From contig NZ_JAMFTH010000001.1 in the NCBI RefSeq assembly GCF_024195295.1, forward strand, positions 310,001-374,000: a DNA stretch of 64,000 nt, read 5' to 3'. This DNA comes from Gilvimarinus xylanilyticus (lineage in GTDB: Bacteria > Pseudomonadota > Gammaproteobacteria > Pseudomonadales > Cellvibrionaceae). How positions within the stretch are numbered: the stretch's first letter is position 1; every line of letters starts with the position of its first letter. This document shows positions 1 to 9,138 of this stretch, in pieces. Position numbers and translations under genes: made by a program. Under the pieces are notes generated by a model. That model did no database searches. It saw only the letters and a list, made by a program, of their open reading frames with translations, and was not told the origin of the DNA.

Positions 1-1008
<1,008 letters not shown>

Positions 1009-1098
1009 AAACAGGACCGTATTATCACTATTATTGGATGTTTAGTGGACAACTTTAGCGTGTTTTGGTCGGGTTTACCATAAGGCCGAGATTGCCTC

Positions 1099-1120
1099 CT
1101 CGGGCGTTTTACCGCCCGAG
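1099..1120 (-). other. Stem-loop around a stop codon
   Basis: A perfect 8-bp inverted repeat (CTCGGGCG / CGCCCGAG, 1099-1106 and 1113-1120) places the TAA stop of the GH94 gene (1109-1111) in its 6-nt loop. No T-tract follows on the minus strand. It is therefore more likely an mRNA 3'-end or intercistronic structure ahead of the xylanase gene than a classic terminator. Confidence 0.5.
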
Positions 1121-3463
1121 TTTAACTGTCAACTGATAGGTTGCTCCTTGCTGGAAACCGTTTACACGGTTGCTGGGCAAATCTACCCCGTCCAGATTCA
1201 CTGTAAGTCCTGCTTCGGCGTCACTCCGTTGGTAAGTGACTTGTAATTTAGCGCCACGGAATATTCGTGTCACCGATGCGGAGTTCCAATCGTGTGGCAA
1301 ATTCGGCTCGATCACCAAATCCTCTCCATCACCCCTTAAACCAAACAGGCCTTCCACCAGCGAGCGGTACACCCAGCTAACCGTGCCGGTATTAAACAGC
1401 TGGCTGGAGCGCCCGGCGGTGCGTGGGTACTGGTAGTAGGCGCCTCGGTAGTAATTGGGAATGTAGATGGGCATTTGGCCGCGCTGCTCAAGGTCCTGCA
1501 TGTCCGGGCCAGGGATCATCTGGCGCAGTAGCTTGTAGGCGCGGTCGGCTTCGCCGATGGTGTAGAGGCTGTAGATATAAAAGATGGCAGCGTGGTTGTA
1601 GACCGAACCGTTTTCGGCTGAGCCCGGGTGTTTTTGCGTGACTCGGCCCACGTCGTCGCGCATGGCGGTGAAGGCGGGGGCGAGCATGGCGACGCCGTAG
1701 GGGGTTTCTAATTGCTCCTCCACAGCTTTAATCATCTTGGTGCGCTGATCATCCGAGCAGGTTCCGGCGAGTATGGCCCAGCTTTGCGGGTTAAGAAATA
1801 TGCGGCCCTCTTTGTCTTTGCTGATGCCAAAGGTGACATTGTCATCGGTGATGCCGCGACCGTACCAGTCGCCGTCCCACAGGTGTTGGTTGACCGCCGT
1901 GTTTATCTCGTCGGCCCCCGCGCGAAAATCCTGTGGGGTTTCAATAGCGTTTTGCTCGCAGATATCCGCCCAGAGGTTTAGCGCGTAGGCGGTGGCGACG
2001 CTGAGCCAGCCGGACACGCCTTTGCCTTTGTAGCCCACCATGTTCATGGGGTCGCACCAATCGCCCTGGGCGATGTAGGACAGGCCGCGTTCATCGCGCG
2101 CTTGCAACAGCCAGCTCATGGCGGCGCTGATGCGTTGGGCGACGGTCATGGTTTTGCCGTCGGACCCGCCCACGGTTTCGTTTAACAAAGCAAAGTCGCC
2201 GGTTTCGTCCAGGTAAGCTTTTAGGCACACCGGCAACCACACACAGTGATCGGTGTGGGGTACTTGATTGATGTATTTTAATTCGGCGTCTTCGTGCAGC
2301 AGTATGCCGTCGGGCATAGCGCCCGAGGCTTCCTGCTGGCTTAGGGCGTGCAAGAAGGCGTGGCGGGCAACCTCGGGCTTGATATAGCTCATGCCCATAT
2401 TGTCCTGCAGGTAGTTGCGCGTTTGCGGGTCGGTGGTTAAGCGGTTTACATCGCCGTGGTAGTAGACCTGCCGTGCCAGCCAGTGGTTGACGAAGTTGTT
2501 CAGCCCTTCATCGGGGGTGTCGATGTGCAGAACCCCTTCGCCTGCGCCGATGTAACTGTGGTAATCCTGTTCGGCCTGAGAAAAACCGACTTCGCTTAGG
2601 TAGCGATCGCGTATTTGTTTTATTTCGGCATCGTCTTTGGCGGGACCGAAGGCAAAACGATAGGTTTGTGTTTCGCCTGCCGCCAAACACAACCGGTACT
2701 GCAGTGCGGCCAAGGGTGGTTCGTAGCGCGAGTCGTCGCAGGGCAGTAAGTCTTGTTGTAACGCGTCGGGGTTATGCAGCCCGCCTTCGCCTTCAAAAGC
2801 TTCACGCTGCACTTGCCAGGCGTCGGGTTGTTGCTCAGCGAGCAGGTAAGTCTTGTCTTTAAAGTGTTGGTTCTTAAAGTAGTCCGGGTATTTTTGATAG
2901 GGCGTTACGCAGCTGGCAACCACTGCCTGCAATTCGGGGCTGTATTGGGCGCTCTGGTTCATCCAGCTCATATAGCCCGGGGTAAAGTAGGGGTACAAGC
3001 TGATGTTGCGGGTTTGTTCGCCTAGGTTTTTAACCGACACTTCCCACAGCTCCACCACATCGTCTACCGGTAAGGCGAGGCGCAGGTTAATCTCCAAGTT
3101 ACTGCAGGTAACCGTCCAGCGAATATCGGTTTTGCCCGGCGAAAAACAAAACTCACTTTTTTGGTTACGGACTGGCTCGTAGGGAGCCGAGAAAATCTCG
3201 CCGGTGTCTTCATCTTTTAGGTAAAAAAAGCGGCCCGGGTGGTGTGCGTAGTAGGGCTGCTCGGGCTGCATAAAGGTTTTTGCCTCCAGGTTGGGGGCAT
3301 AGGCGTATTTAGCCGGCTCTGGTTGCATAAACTGGGCGATGGCGTAACCGCGACAGTTCATTTGAATCATCATTTTTTTATTCCACAAAAAGCCGGCGGC
3401 GCGGGGCATAAGGCTGGGGCTTTTAAGGTGATAGTAATGACCATTATCAGAGGGGCTTAACAT
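1109..3463 (-). CDS. GH94 phosphorylase, probably cellobionic acid phosphorylase
   Basis: A 784-residue cytoplasmic GH94 enzyme (no signal peptide). The family splits beta-glucosides with inorganic phosphate, giving alpha-glucose 1-phosphate. The catalytic acid is the first Asp-pair member in GDWCDPMNM (D471), where cellobiose phosphorylases usually have Asn in place of the Cys. The segment GRVTQK gives R607 and K611. From memory, the Saccharophagus degradans cellobionic acid phosphorylase uses D472 for catalysis and R609/K613 to hold the gluconate carboxylate, so spacing and context match. The likely reaction is cellobionate + Pi to glucose 1-phosphate + gluconate. It lies downstream of a GPH symporter on the same strand, separated by a terminator hairpin. 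Ordinary cellobiose phosphorylase is the alternative. Confidence 0.8.
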   Translation of the reverse strand: MLSPSDNGHYYHLKSPSLMPRAAGFLWNKKMMIQMNCRGYAIAQFMQPEPAKYAYAPNLEAKTFMQPEQPYYAHHPGRFFYLKDEDTGEIFSAPYEPVRNQKSEFCFSPGKTDIRWTVTCSNLEINLRLALPVDDVVELWEVSVKNLGEQTRNISLYPYFTPGYMSWMNQSAQYSPELQAVVASCVTPYQKYPDYFKNQHFKDKTYLLAEQQPDAWQVQREAFEGEGGLHNPDALQQDLLPCDDSRYEPPLAALQYRLCLAAGETQTYRFAFGPAKDDAEIKQIRDRYLSEVGFSQAEQDYHSYIGAGEGVLHIDTPDEGLNNFVNHWLARQVYYHGDVNRLTTDPQTRNYLQDNMGMSYIKPEVARHAFLHALSQQEASGAMPDGILLHEDAELKYINQVPHTDHCVWLPVCLKAYLDETGDFALLNETVGGSDGKTMTVAQRISAAMSWLLQARDERGLSYIAQGDWCDPMNMVGYKGKGVSGWLSVATAYALNLWADICEQNAIETPQDFRAGADEINTAVNQHLWDGDWYGRGITDDNVTFGISKDKEGRIFLNPQSWAILAGTCSDDQRTKMIKAVEEQLETPYGVAMLAPAFTAMRDDVGRVTQKHPGSAENGSVYNHAAIFYIYSLYTIGEADRAYKLLRQMIPGPDMQDLEQRGQMPIYIPNYYRGAYYQYPRTAGRSSQLFNTGTVSWVYRSLVEGLFGLRGDGEDLVIEPNLPHDWNSASVTRIFRGAKLQVTYQRSDAEAGLTVNLDGVDLPSNRVNGFQQGATYQLTVKLGR

Positions 3464-3488
3464 AGTGTCCTCGTTGTGCTGAAACCAT

Positions 3489-3514
3489 AAAAAAGAGCGC
3501 CCGTTAGGGCGCTC
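3489..3514 (-). terminator. Intrinsic terminator or attenuator between symporter and phosphorylase
   Basis: A perfect 8-bp stem, GAGCGCCC / GGGCGCTC (3495-3502 and 3507-3514), has a 4-nt loop and is followed on the minus strand by six U (A-run 3489-3494). It lies after the symporter stop and 25 bases before the phosphorylase start, so it would partly uncouple the two genes. Confidence 0.8.
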
Positions 3515-3559
3515 AAGCAGGGTGACGTTTGCTCGGGTGTCACCGGTCCGAAGTTGGGT

Positions 3560-5188
3560 TTACGCTTGTTGTCGCTCGGCTAACTCTTTTTGAATTACTT
3601 CCAGTTTGTCGCCGGTTAAGTCGTAAAAGAACAGCGCGATAATGGCGATAAACGCAAAAATTCCGGGGGCCAGGGTTTGCATATACACAATGCCATCAAG
3701 CGAAGCGTTGGATTGCACCTGGTTGGCCTGGTAACCCAGCGCTGCTAACACTGACAGCATAATGGCCGAGCCGGCGGCGCTGCCCATTTTTTGCGAAAAA
3801 GTGGTGGCGGCGAAGGTCATGCCCGTAGCGCGGCGTCCGGTTTTCCACTCGTTGTAGTCGGCAACGTCGGCGTACATGGCCCAAGTAATGGGTGCCTTGG
3901 GCCCCAGTGCCAGGCTGATCAGCATGCTGAGCACAAACATTAAGATCAGTTCCGGCGGCCAGTGGGCGCTGTCCAGTTGTGAACCATCGGCGCGGGTGCG
4001 AATCACGCTTAGGGTTTCATTTTCCAGGTTTTGAATATCCAGTTGCGCTCGGGTTTCGGGCAGCTCAACGCGGTTTTTGATAATCCAGAACACTTTGTCG
4101 TAGCGAGTCCAGGTGTAGGTGTCGCCCGCTTGGTGGGGTTCGCCCAATAAGTCATCCGCCTGCAATTGGGTTTGGTTGCTTTCGTTAACATCCACCACAC
4201 CCAGGGCCTGAGGTTTGGGCACAAATGCAAAGACAAAGCAGAGTACGCTGACAATGCCCATTAACATCATCAGCAGTTTTACTTTATCGATATAGCGGGT
4301 AAGGGTAGAGGCGGACATGGCGCCAATCATTAACCCCAGCACTTGCAGCCCCACAAAAGCGCCCAGTAGGTCGGGGCGTTCGACAAAGTATTTAAAATAA
4401 TAAGTGGCCGAGCTGCCGCGCAGGGTGAAAGTGGTCATGATCACCATGGCGAGAATAAAAATAATAATCCACGGCTTGCAGGTCAGCAGGGTTTTTAAAT
4501 CTTTTAACGGTTCAGAGGTTTGTTCTACCGGTGGTGCGATACGCTCGCGGGTGGTGGCGAAGGTAATCACAAACAAAATAGAGGCGACCACCGCGTAAAT
4601 GCTCATGGTGATTTGCCAGCCGATGGGGTTGTAGCGATCGCCACCGCCGAAGTATTCGGCCAAATCGGGCGTGGCTGCGCCCACAATAATGCCGGTGAAA
4701 TAGGCAAAGAAAAACCGGGTGCTGTTAAGGGTGTTGCGCTCTTGCGGGTCGGCGGTAAGCACGGCTGAGAGAGAATTGTAGGGCATGTTGAGCACGGTGT
4801 AGGTCAACATCAAAATCATGTAGGTGGCATAGGCCCAGATTAGCTTGCTACCCTCGTCTAAATCCGGGGTGGTCATGGTCAGCAGGCCCGCGCCCATCAT
4901 GGGCAGGGTGCCAAACAACAGGTAGGGGCGGAATTTGCCCCAGCGAGTTTTGGTTTTGTCGGCTATGGCGCCCATGGCCGGGTCGGTAAAGGCATCCACT
5001 ATTTTGGTAATAGTGACCATGGTGGCAGCGGCGGCGGCACTGATACCGAAAATATCCGTGTAAAAGAAAATTAAATACGAGCCGATTATCGCCCAGTAAA
5101 AGTTGAAGCCGGCATCGCCCAGGCCGTAGCCGATGCGCTCGCGCCAGCTGAGTTTTGCCATCCGATCGGTGGTTTGCGCTTGTGTCAC
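3560..5188 (-). CDS. GPH-family (MelB-like) sugar:cation symporter
   Basis: A 542-residue, roughly 12-helix major facilitator of the glycoside-pentoside-hexuronide:cation group. The N-terminal GYGLGDAGFNFYWAIIGSYLIFFYTD region (split here: GYGLGDAGFNF then YTD) and DAFTDPAMGAIADKTKTRWG are typical, with the early acidic residues used for cation binding. It probably imports a cello-oligosaccharide or its aldonic acid for the phosphorylase downstream. Odd feature: an insertion of about 85 hydrophilic residues (about 325-412) between two membrane segments in the C-terminal half, absent from typical 450-480-residue members. A LacI-type operator lies 63 bases upstream of the start. The substrate is inferred from the neighbour only. 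Confidence 0.85.
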   Translation of the reverse strand: MTQAQTTDRMAKLSWRERIGYGLGDAGFNFYWAIIGSYLIFFYTDIFGISAAAAATMVTITKIVDAFTDPAMGAIADKTKTRWGKFRPYLLFGTLPMMGAGLLTMTTPDLDEGSKLIWAYATYMILMLTYTVLNMPYNSLSAVLTADPQERNTLNSTRFFFAYFTGIIVGAATPDLAEYFGGGDRYNPIGWQITMSIYAVVASILFVITFATTRERIAPPVEQTSEPLKDLKTLLTCKPWIIIFILAMVIMTTFTLRGSSATYYFKYFVERPDLLGAFVGLQVLGLMIGAMSASTLTRYIDKVKLLMMLMGIVSVLCFVFAFVPKPQALGVVDVNESNQTQLQADDLLGEPHQAGDTYTWTRYDKVFWIIKNRVELPETRAQLDIQNLENETLSVIRTRADGSQLDSAHWPPELILMFVLSMLISLALGPKAPITWAMYADVADYNEWKTGRRATGMTFAATTFSQKMGSAAGSAIMLSVLAALGYQANQVQSNASLDGIVYMQTLAPGIFAFIAIIALFFYDLTGDKLEVIQKELAERQQA

Positions 5189-5250
5189 AGAAATCTCCGC
5201 CAGAGTCCCTTAGACTCTTTTGTTTTTATTGGGTTGACGCCGTGCGTCGA

Positions 5251-5264
5251 TGGTAGCGCTATCA
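5251..5264. promoter_or_regulatory. LacI-family-type operator upstream of symporter/phosphorylase
   Basis: TGGTAGCGCTATCA is a near-perfect palindrome (core TAGCGCTA) with the central CG typical of LacI/GalR-family operators. On the minus strand a TAATAT-like -10 box directly abuts it, so a bound repressor would block the symporter promoter. The cognate regulator gene is not in the window. Confidence 0.6.
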
Positions 5265-5362
5265 TATTAGCTTGTGCAGCGAAAATCTACCCTAATGGGC
5301 GTTAAGATTCGCAATAGGAGAAGGGGCGAAGGCGCAAAGGCCTTCGCGATAGAAGCCGGTGT

Positions 5363-5653
5363 TTAGGCGCTTTTCTTGAGCTTTTTGTGGGGGTTGACGG
5401 TCTGTTCGCGCAGAGAATCAAATTTGAGCCAGGCTTGCTCAACGGGCGTAGTGGGGGCACTTTTTTGAGTGATTATTTTCACCAAGCGCATATCCGCCAG
5501 GTTGGGGTTAAGTACTTCGTCGTTTAACAGTGCCGTAATCAGTGTGCCGTGTTTCTTGATTAAACGCTGCTGTGCGCCGGTCAAATCACCGGCATCGGGC
5601 AGGTCGTTTAAACCGTAAAAGGGCTGTTTGACATAGTGTTCACGTGGCAGCAT
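5363..5653 (-). CDS. DUF413 / MaoP(YifE)-like protein
   Basis: A 96-residue soluble protein. The segments KQPFYGLNDLPDAGDLT, AQQRLIKKHG and TPVEQAWLKF line up with the pattern of E. coli MaoP (YifE): NK-YPRGF, GDFT, EAQLLERHG, TEAERVWSKY. MaoP helps organise the chromosome outside the Ter macrodomain in E. coli; whether that holds here is unknown. Of two nearby ATG codons the second (5651-5653) is chosen because GAGGG lies 6 bases before it. A longer in-frame extension upstream is rich in Arg and Cys and looks non-coding. A lysine-rich tail (HKKLKKSA) ends the protein. Confidence 0.65.
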   Translation of the reverse strand: MLPREHYVKQPFYGLNDLPDAGDLTGAQQRLIKKHGTLITALLNDEVLNPNLADMRLVKIITQKSAPTTPVEQAWLKFDSLREQTVNPHKKLKKSA

Positions 5654-5840
5654 AACCATCCCTCTGTCGTTGGTGATGGGGCTGTTATACGTGAGCTTTT
5701 TGACTGTTTTGTGGCAGTGGGGTGACGGTTTTGCGAAAGTGACGGGAGGGTAATGGTTGACGACAGCGAAGCGAGTGCGCTTGAGCGCACATTCCCGTTC
5801 CCCGTTTACCGTTCTCCGTGTTCCCGTATTTTCCAGGCAC

Positions 5841-5868
5841 AAAAAAACCGGCCGAAGCCGGTTTTTTT
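5841..5868. terminator. Bidirectional intrinsic terminator after rpsT
   Basis: CCGGC-CGAA-GCCGG (5848-5861) is flanked by seven A on one side and seven T on the other, so it can end transcription on either strand. It sits 16 bases past the rpsT stop on the minus strand. Confidence 0.9.
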
Positions 5869-5883
5869 GAAGCAGCCAGACTC

Positions 5884-6150
5884 TTAAGAGGCCAGTGCTT
5901 TGATCTTGGCGTTCATGCGGCTCTTGTGACGAGCTGCTTTGTTCTTGTGGTAAGCGCCTTTGTCCGCTACGCGGTCTAAAACCGGTACGGCGGCCGCGTA
6001 AGCGGCTTTAGCTTGTTCTACATCACCTGCTGCAATGGCGGCATCCACTTTTTTCAGGTAGGTGCGCACCATGGAGCGCAGGCTGGCGTTGTGCTTGCGA
6101 GCTTGTTCGTTCTGGCGTGCACGTTTTTTGGCTTGAGGTGAGTTTGCCAC
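5884..6150 (-). CDS. rpsT: 30S ribosomal protein S20
   Basis: An 88-residue, very basic, alanine- and lysine-rich protein starting [20 protein letters not shown], the S20 signature; it binds 16S rRNA early in 30S assembly. The start is GTG at 6148-6150 with AGGAG 7 bases upstream. An in-frame ATG further upstream would add eight residues not found in S20. It is monocistronic: a consensus promoter lies about 85 bases upstream and a strong terminator follows. The GTG start is of note because E. coli rpsT uses UUG and is translationally autoregulated. Confidence 0.98.
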   Translation of the reverse strand: MANSPQAKKRARQNEQARKHNASLRSMVRTYLKKVDAAIAAGDVEQAKAAYAAAVPVLDRVADKGAYHKNKAARHKSRMNAKIKALAS

Positions 6151-6233
6151 CGTGTTGCTCCTATTTAAATTCAAGATAATCTGGTTTGTACGAGGCAGCG
6201 GTTACGCTTATGGGGCCTCATAAAAGACGCGGC

Positions 6234-6261
6234 ATTTTACCCGTTTTTAACCCCGTGTCAA
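6234..6261 (-). promoter_or_regulatory. Sigma70 promoter of rpsT
   Basis: On the minus strand, TTGACA (6256-6261, perfect -35) is 16 bases from TAAAAT (6234-6239, -10). Transcription would start near 6227, giving a leader of about 77 bases to the rpsT GTG. The -35 box overlaps the stop codon of the upstream kinase gene. Confidence 0.8.
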
Positions 6262-8375
6262 CCACCTTGCACAGATTCTGTACGATGCGCGCTAAGCGCC
6301 GGGGCATTTACGGGCAGCGACAAAGTAAAGATGACACCGCCTGCTTGATTCTCAGCCCGCACACTACCCTGATGAAAGCGCGCAATCAAATCCACAATGA
6401 ATAAACCCAGTCCCAGGTGCAGTTGGTCGCCGCTTGCCTGAGTGCGTTTTGAGGTGAGTGAGTTAAACAGCTGGCCTTCCAGTTCGGCGGGCAGCGGCGG
6501 CCCCTGATTGCTGACGGATAGCGCTAAGTAGGGCTCATCAACGCCCTGGCGACTCAGGTGCAGCGCAATAGGCGCCTCGGGCGGGCTGAAACTGGCGGCG
6601 TTATCGACCAGTTTATCCAGTAGTTGTACCAGCAGCTCCGGGGCTACCGCGTTGCGATAGCTGCCTGTCGGGGCAGGGGCGATTTCGCAAATGAAGCTGT
6701 GGTCTGGGTAGGCATCGTTATAAGCGGCGCACATATCCGTTACCAGCTGGGTGATGTCGATGTCTTCGGTCTCGGCATTGCTAATGCTGGCCTCCACCCG
6801 AGAGGCCTCGGTCATGGCGCTTACCAGTCGGCTTAAACGCTGGGTTCCCTGGCGTGCCCGGTCAATATAGGGGGCTGGGTCGCCGCCGTGGGTTAGGTTG
6901 TCCAGCGAGCTGTTTACCACCGCCAGTGGGGTACGCAGCTCGTGGGCCAGTTTGCTGGTTAGGGTTTTCAGGTAATCGGTGTGGGCCCGCACCTGGGTTA
7001 ACAGCGCGCGATAGTGCTCGGATAGCTCGCTTACCTCATCGAGCAGGCGGTAGCGGGGCCAGCGCTCAAGGCTCAGGTTTAGTGCTTCGCGGTCGCGTGT
7101 GGCCCGCTGCGCCGCTTGGGATAGGCGCCGAATACGCAGGCTCAGCCAAACGGCGTAGCCGATCAGTAGCGCTAATAAGACTGCGCCAGCGCCCAGGGTG
7201 TAGGTAAGTAAGCGCACACCGGCGCGGTTATCAATCATTCGCCAGGGGCTGATGCGTTGCTCTACCACGACTGTGCCGGTGCGCTGCGACTCCAGCGCGC
7301 CGGCGTCGGGCCAGTTGCGATAAAGCGGCACCCTCACCCGGGCGATATCGGCATTGCCCGCGCGGTACCATTGCGCGCTACCCAGATCATCACCCGGTTC
7401 GGCCCAGCGCCCCGACGGGTAGTCCTGCCAAGGTGGCAGGGTGGGGCGTGGGTCCAGCCAGCGCAGCAACCAGGGGGTGGTTTGCCCGGCGGCGTTGGTG
7501 TCTATTTGACCTGCCTGGGCGCGCTGCCACTGGTGGCGGTCGAGCACGGTAACCCGCAATTTGTCGGTGGCGAAGGCTTGCAGCGCCTGCTGCAGTGGCT
7601 TAGAGGGGGCCACCACTTGCCCGTTGGCGGCGGGCAGCACCCCGGGGTCTAGTCCGCCCACCAGGGTGGCTAGGTCACCCAGGGTGCCGGTTTGCGTTAT
7701 CTGGTCGGCCTGTTTATCGACAGCGGCAATGCCCAGTGCGCCGGTGGCCCAGCTGGCGGGCAGACGCAATTCCACCCGGTAACCTTGATCTGTCTCGCGC
7801 CAGTGTCCGCGAATGCGATAATCCTGTTGCGGCAGGCCGGCGTCATCGCGGTAGTAGGCTGCTATGGGCCCCGGCAAGGGCGCGCGTAAAACGTAATATC
7901 GCGGTCGGGGCTCGCCCCCGTAAAGCACCAAGTGATCACCGCTTGCCAGTTGTGGGCTGCTCTCGCGATGAAACTGACGATTCGGGTCGGCAACGTCCAC
8001 CAGGGCATAAAGAGACTGATTGTGCCGTCCCAGTCGTAAACTGACGGCTGGACCCGCGGCAGAGCTTAGGGTCAGTGGGGCGAGCTTAAAAGTGCTCCAG
8101 TCGGCGGCGTCGCCATCAACCACTGGTGGGGCCGGGAGGGTGTGAAGGTATAACTCTTGGTTGGCGTGCACGGCGGGTGCATCGCCTAGCCCGGTGTTGT
8201 TCAGCAGGGCATCGTCGGCGCCCAGGCGGGCGGCGATGGCGCGGGCGGTCGCCTGAAGCGCAGCGGTTTGTCCCTCGCGCAATAAATCGTCAAAAATTTG
8301 CAGTGACTGCAGGGCTGCCCAGGGGAGTATTAAAGTGCCCAGTGACACCAGGGCCAGTTGGCGGGTTAGTTTCAC
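6258..8375 (-). CDS. Membrane sensor histidine kinase of the 'dedicated sortase system' type
   Basis: A 705-residue kinase with an N-terminal membrane segment (about 6-26) and a periplasmic region starting with a CBM9/DOMON-like module (about 75-210; PPVVDGDAADWS is its hallmark). A second membrane helix (about 388-413) precedes HisKA with KLAHELRTPL (H478), then HATPase with N592 (LLDKLVDNAASFSP) and GLGLFIV. The usual DxGxG reads NQGPP. Length and layout match the family I recall as proteobacterial dedicated sortase system histidine kinase. No sortase or sortase target is in the window. The GTG start overlaps the response regulator stop by 4 bases (GTGA), so the two are co-translated. Confidence 0.8.
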   Translation of the reverse strand: MKLTRQLALVSLGTLILPWAALQSLQIFDDLLREGQTAALQATARAIAARLGADDALLNNTGLGDAPAVHANQELYLHTLPAPPVVDGDAADWSTFKLAPLTLSSAAGPAVSLRLGRHNQSLYALVDVADPNRQFHRESSPQLASGDHLVLYGGEPRPRYYVLRAPLPGPIAAYYRDDAGLPQQDYRIRGHWRETDQGYRVELRLPASWATGALGIAAVDKQADQITQTGTLGDLATLVGGLDPGVLPAANGQVVAPSKPLQQALQAFATDKLRVTVLDRHQWQRAQAGQIDTNAAGQTTPWLLRWLDPRPTLPPWQDYPSGRWAEPGDDLGSAQWYRAGNADIARVRVPLYRNWPDAGALESQRTGTVVVEQRISPWRMIDNRAGVRLLTYTLGAGAVLLALLIGYAVWLSLRIRRLSQAAQRATRDREALNLSLERWPRYRLLDEVSELSEHYRALLTQVRAHTDYLKTLTSKLAHELRTPLAVVNSSLDNLTHGGDPAPYIDRARQGTQRLSRLVSAMTEASRVEASISNAETEDIDITQLVTDMCAAYNDAYPDHSFICEIAPAPTGSYRNAVAPELLVQLLDKLVDNAASFSPPEAPIALHLSRQGVDEPYLALSVSNQGPPLPAELEGQLFNSLTSKRTQASGDQLHLGLGLFIVDLIARFHQGSVRAENQAGGVIFTLSLPVNAPALSAHRTESVQGG

Positions 8376-9067
8376 GCGCTTTCCTGCCAGCGGTAGCCCA
8401 TACCATAGGCGGTTTGAATGCAGTTAAATTGGCCGTCTACAGCGGAAAATTTGCGGCGAATGCGCTTGATGTGGCTGGTTATGGTGTTGTCATCCAGCAC
8501 CACGTTGGCGGCATCCATCAGCTGCTGGCGATTTTTAACATGGCCCGGGTGGCGCGCCAGGGCGTGCAGTATCCAGAATTCGGTCACGGTTAAATCCACC
8601 GGTTGTTCATGCCAGTGCACACTCATTCGCGAGAGGTTAATGGCAAGCGGGCCCCGAGTCAGGGTGTCGTCTTCGCTGACCGGCTGGCGCAGGGCATCAA
8701 TGCGGCGAAACAGCGCGTTGATACGCGCCAGCATATGGGGCTGGCTGATGTCCTTGGTTAAATAGTCATCGGCGCCCAGGCGCAGGCCCGAAATCACATC
8801 GAACTCGTCGTCGCGGGCGGTCAAAAATACAATGGGCAGCTCCGGGGCGCGGCTGCGCAAATCGCGGCACAGCTCAAACCCGCCCTCTATCTCATCCCCC
8901 AGCCCTACATCAATAATCGCCAGATCGGGCAGGGCGCGGGCAAAGGCGGCCTGAGCGCTGGGGCGGTCCAGGTAATGTTCTACCCGGTAGCCCAGGCGGG
9001 TGAAGGCATCGCGATAATTATCGGCGATGGCCTGTTCGTCTTCGACAATGGCTATAATACGGGCCAT
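8372..9067 (-). CDS. OmpR/PhoB-type response regulator paired with the sensor kinase
   Basis: 231 residues. The receiver domain has the acidic pair EDE near residue 9, phospho-acceptor Asp in LAIIDVGLGDEIEGG, Thr in FLTARD and Lys in YLTKD. It is followed by a winged-helix DNA-binding domain (LTVTEFWILHALARHPGHVKNRQQLM, split here as LTVTEFWILHAL and HPGHVKNRQQLM; then NTITSHIKRIRRKF). It is the first gene of the pair and is translationally coupled to the kinase. It resembles the regulator of the dedicated sortase system family. It diverges from the DUF3592 gene across 71 bases, so that operon is a plausible target (inference). Confidence 0.88.
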   Translation of the reverse strand: MARIIAIVEDEQAIADNYRDAFTRLGYRVEHYLDRPSAQAAFARALPDLAIIDVGLGDEIEGGFELCRDLRSRAPELPIVFLTARDDEFDVISGLRLGADDYLTKDISQPHMLARINALFRRIDALRQPVSEDDTLTRGPLAINLSRMSVHWHEQPVDLTVTEFWILHALARHPGHVKNRQQLMDAANVVLDDNTITSHIKRIRRKFSAVDGQFNCIQTAYGMGYRWQESA

Positions 9068-9138
9068 AACTTATTCCAATAATAGGGTTTTGCGCATAAT
9101 GGTGGCTTGCGCGGCATTGATCAAGTTTAGGGAAACGG

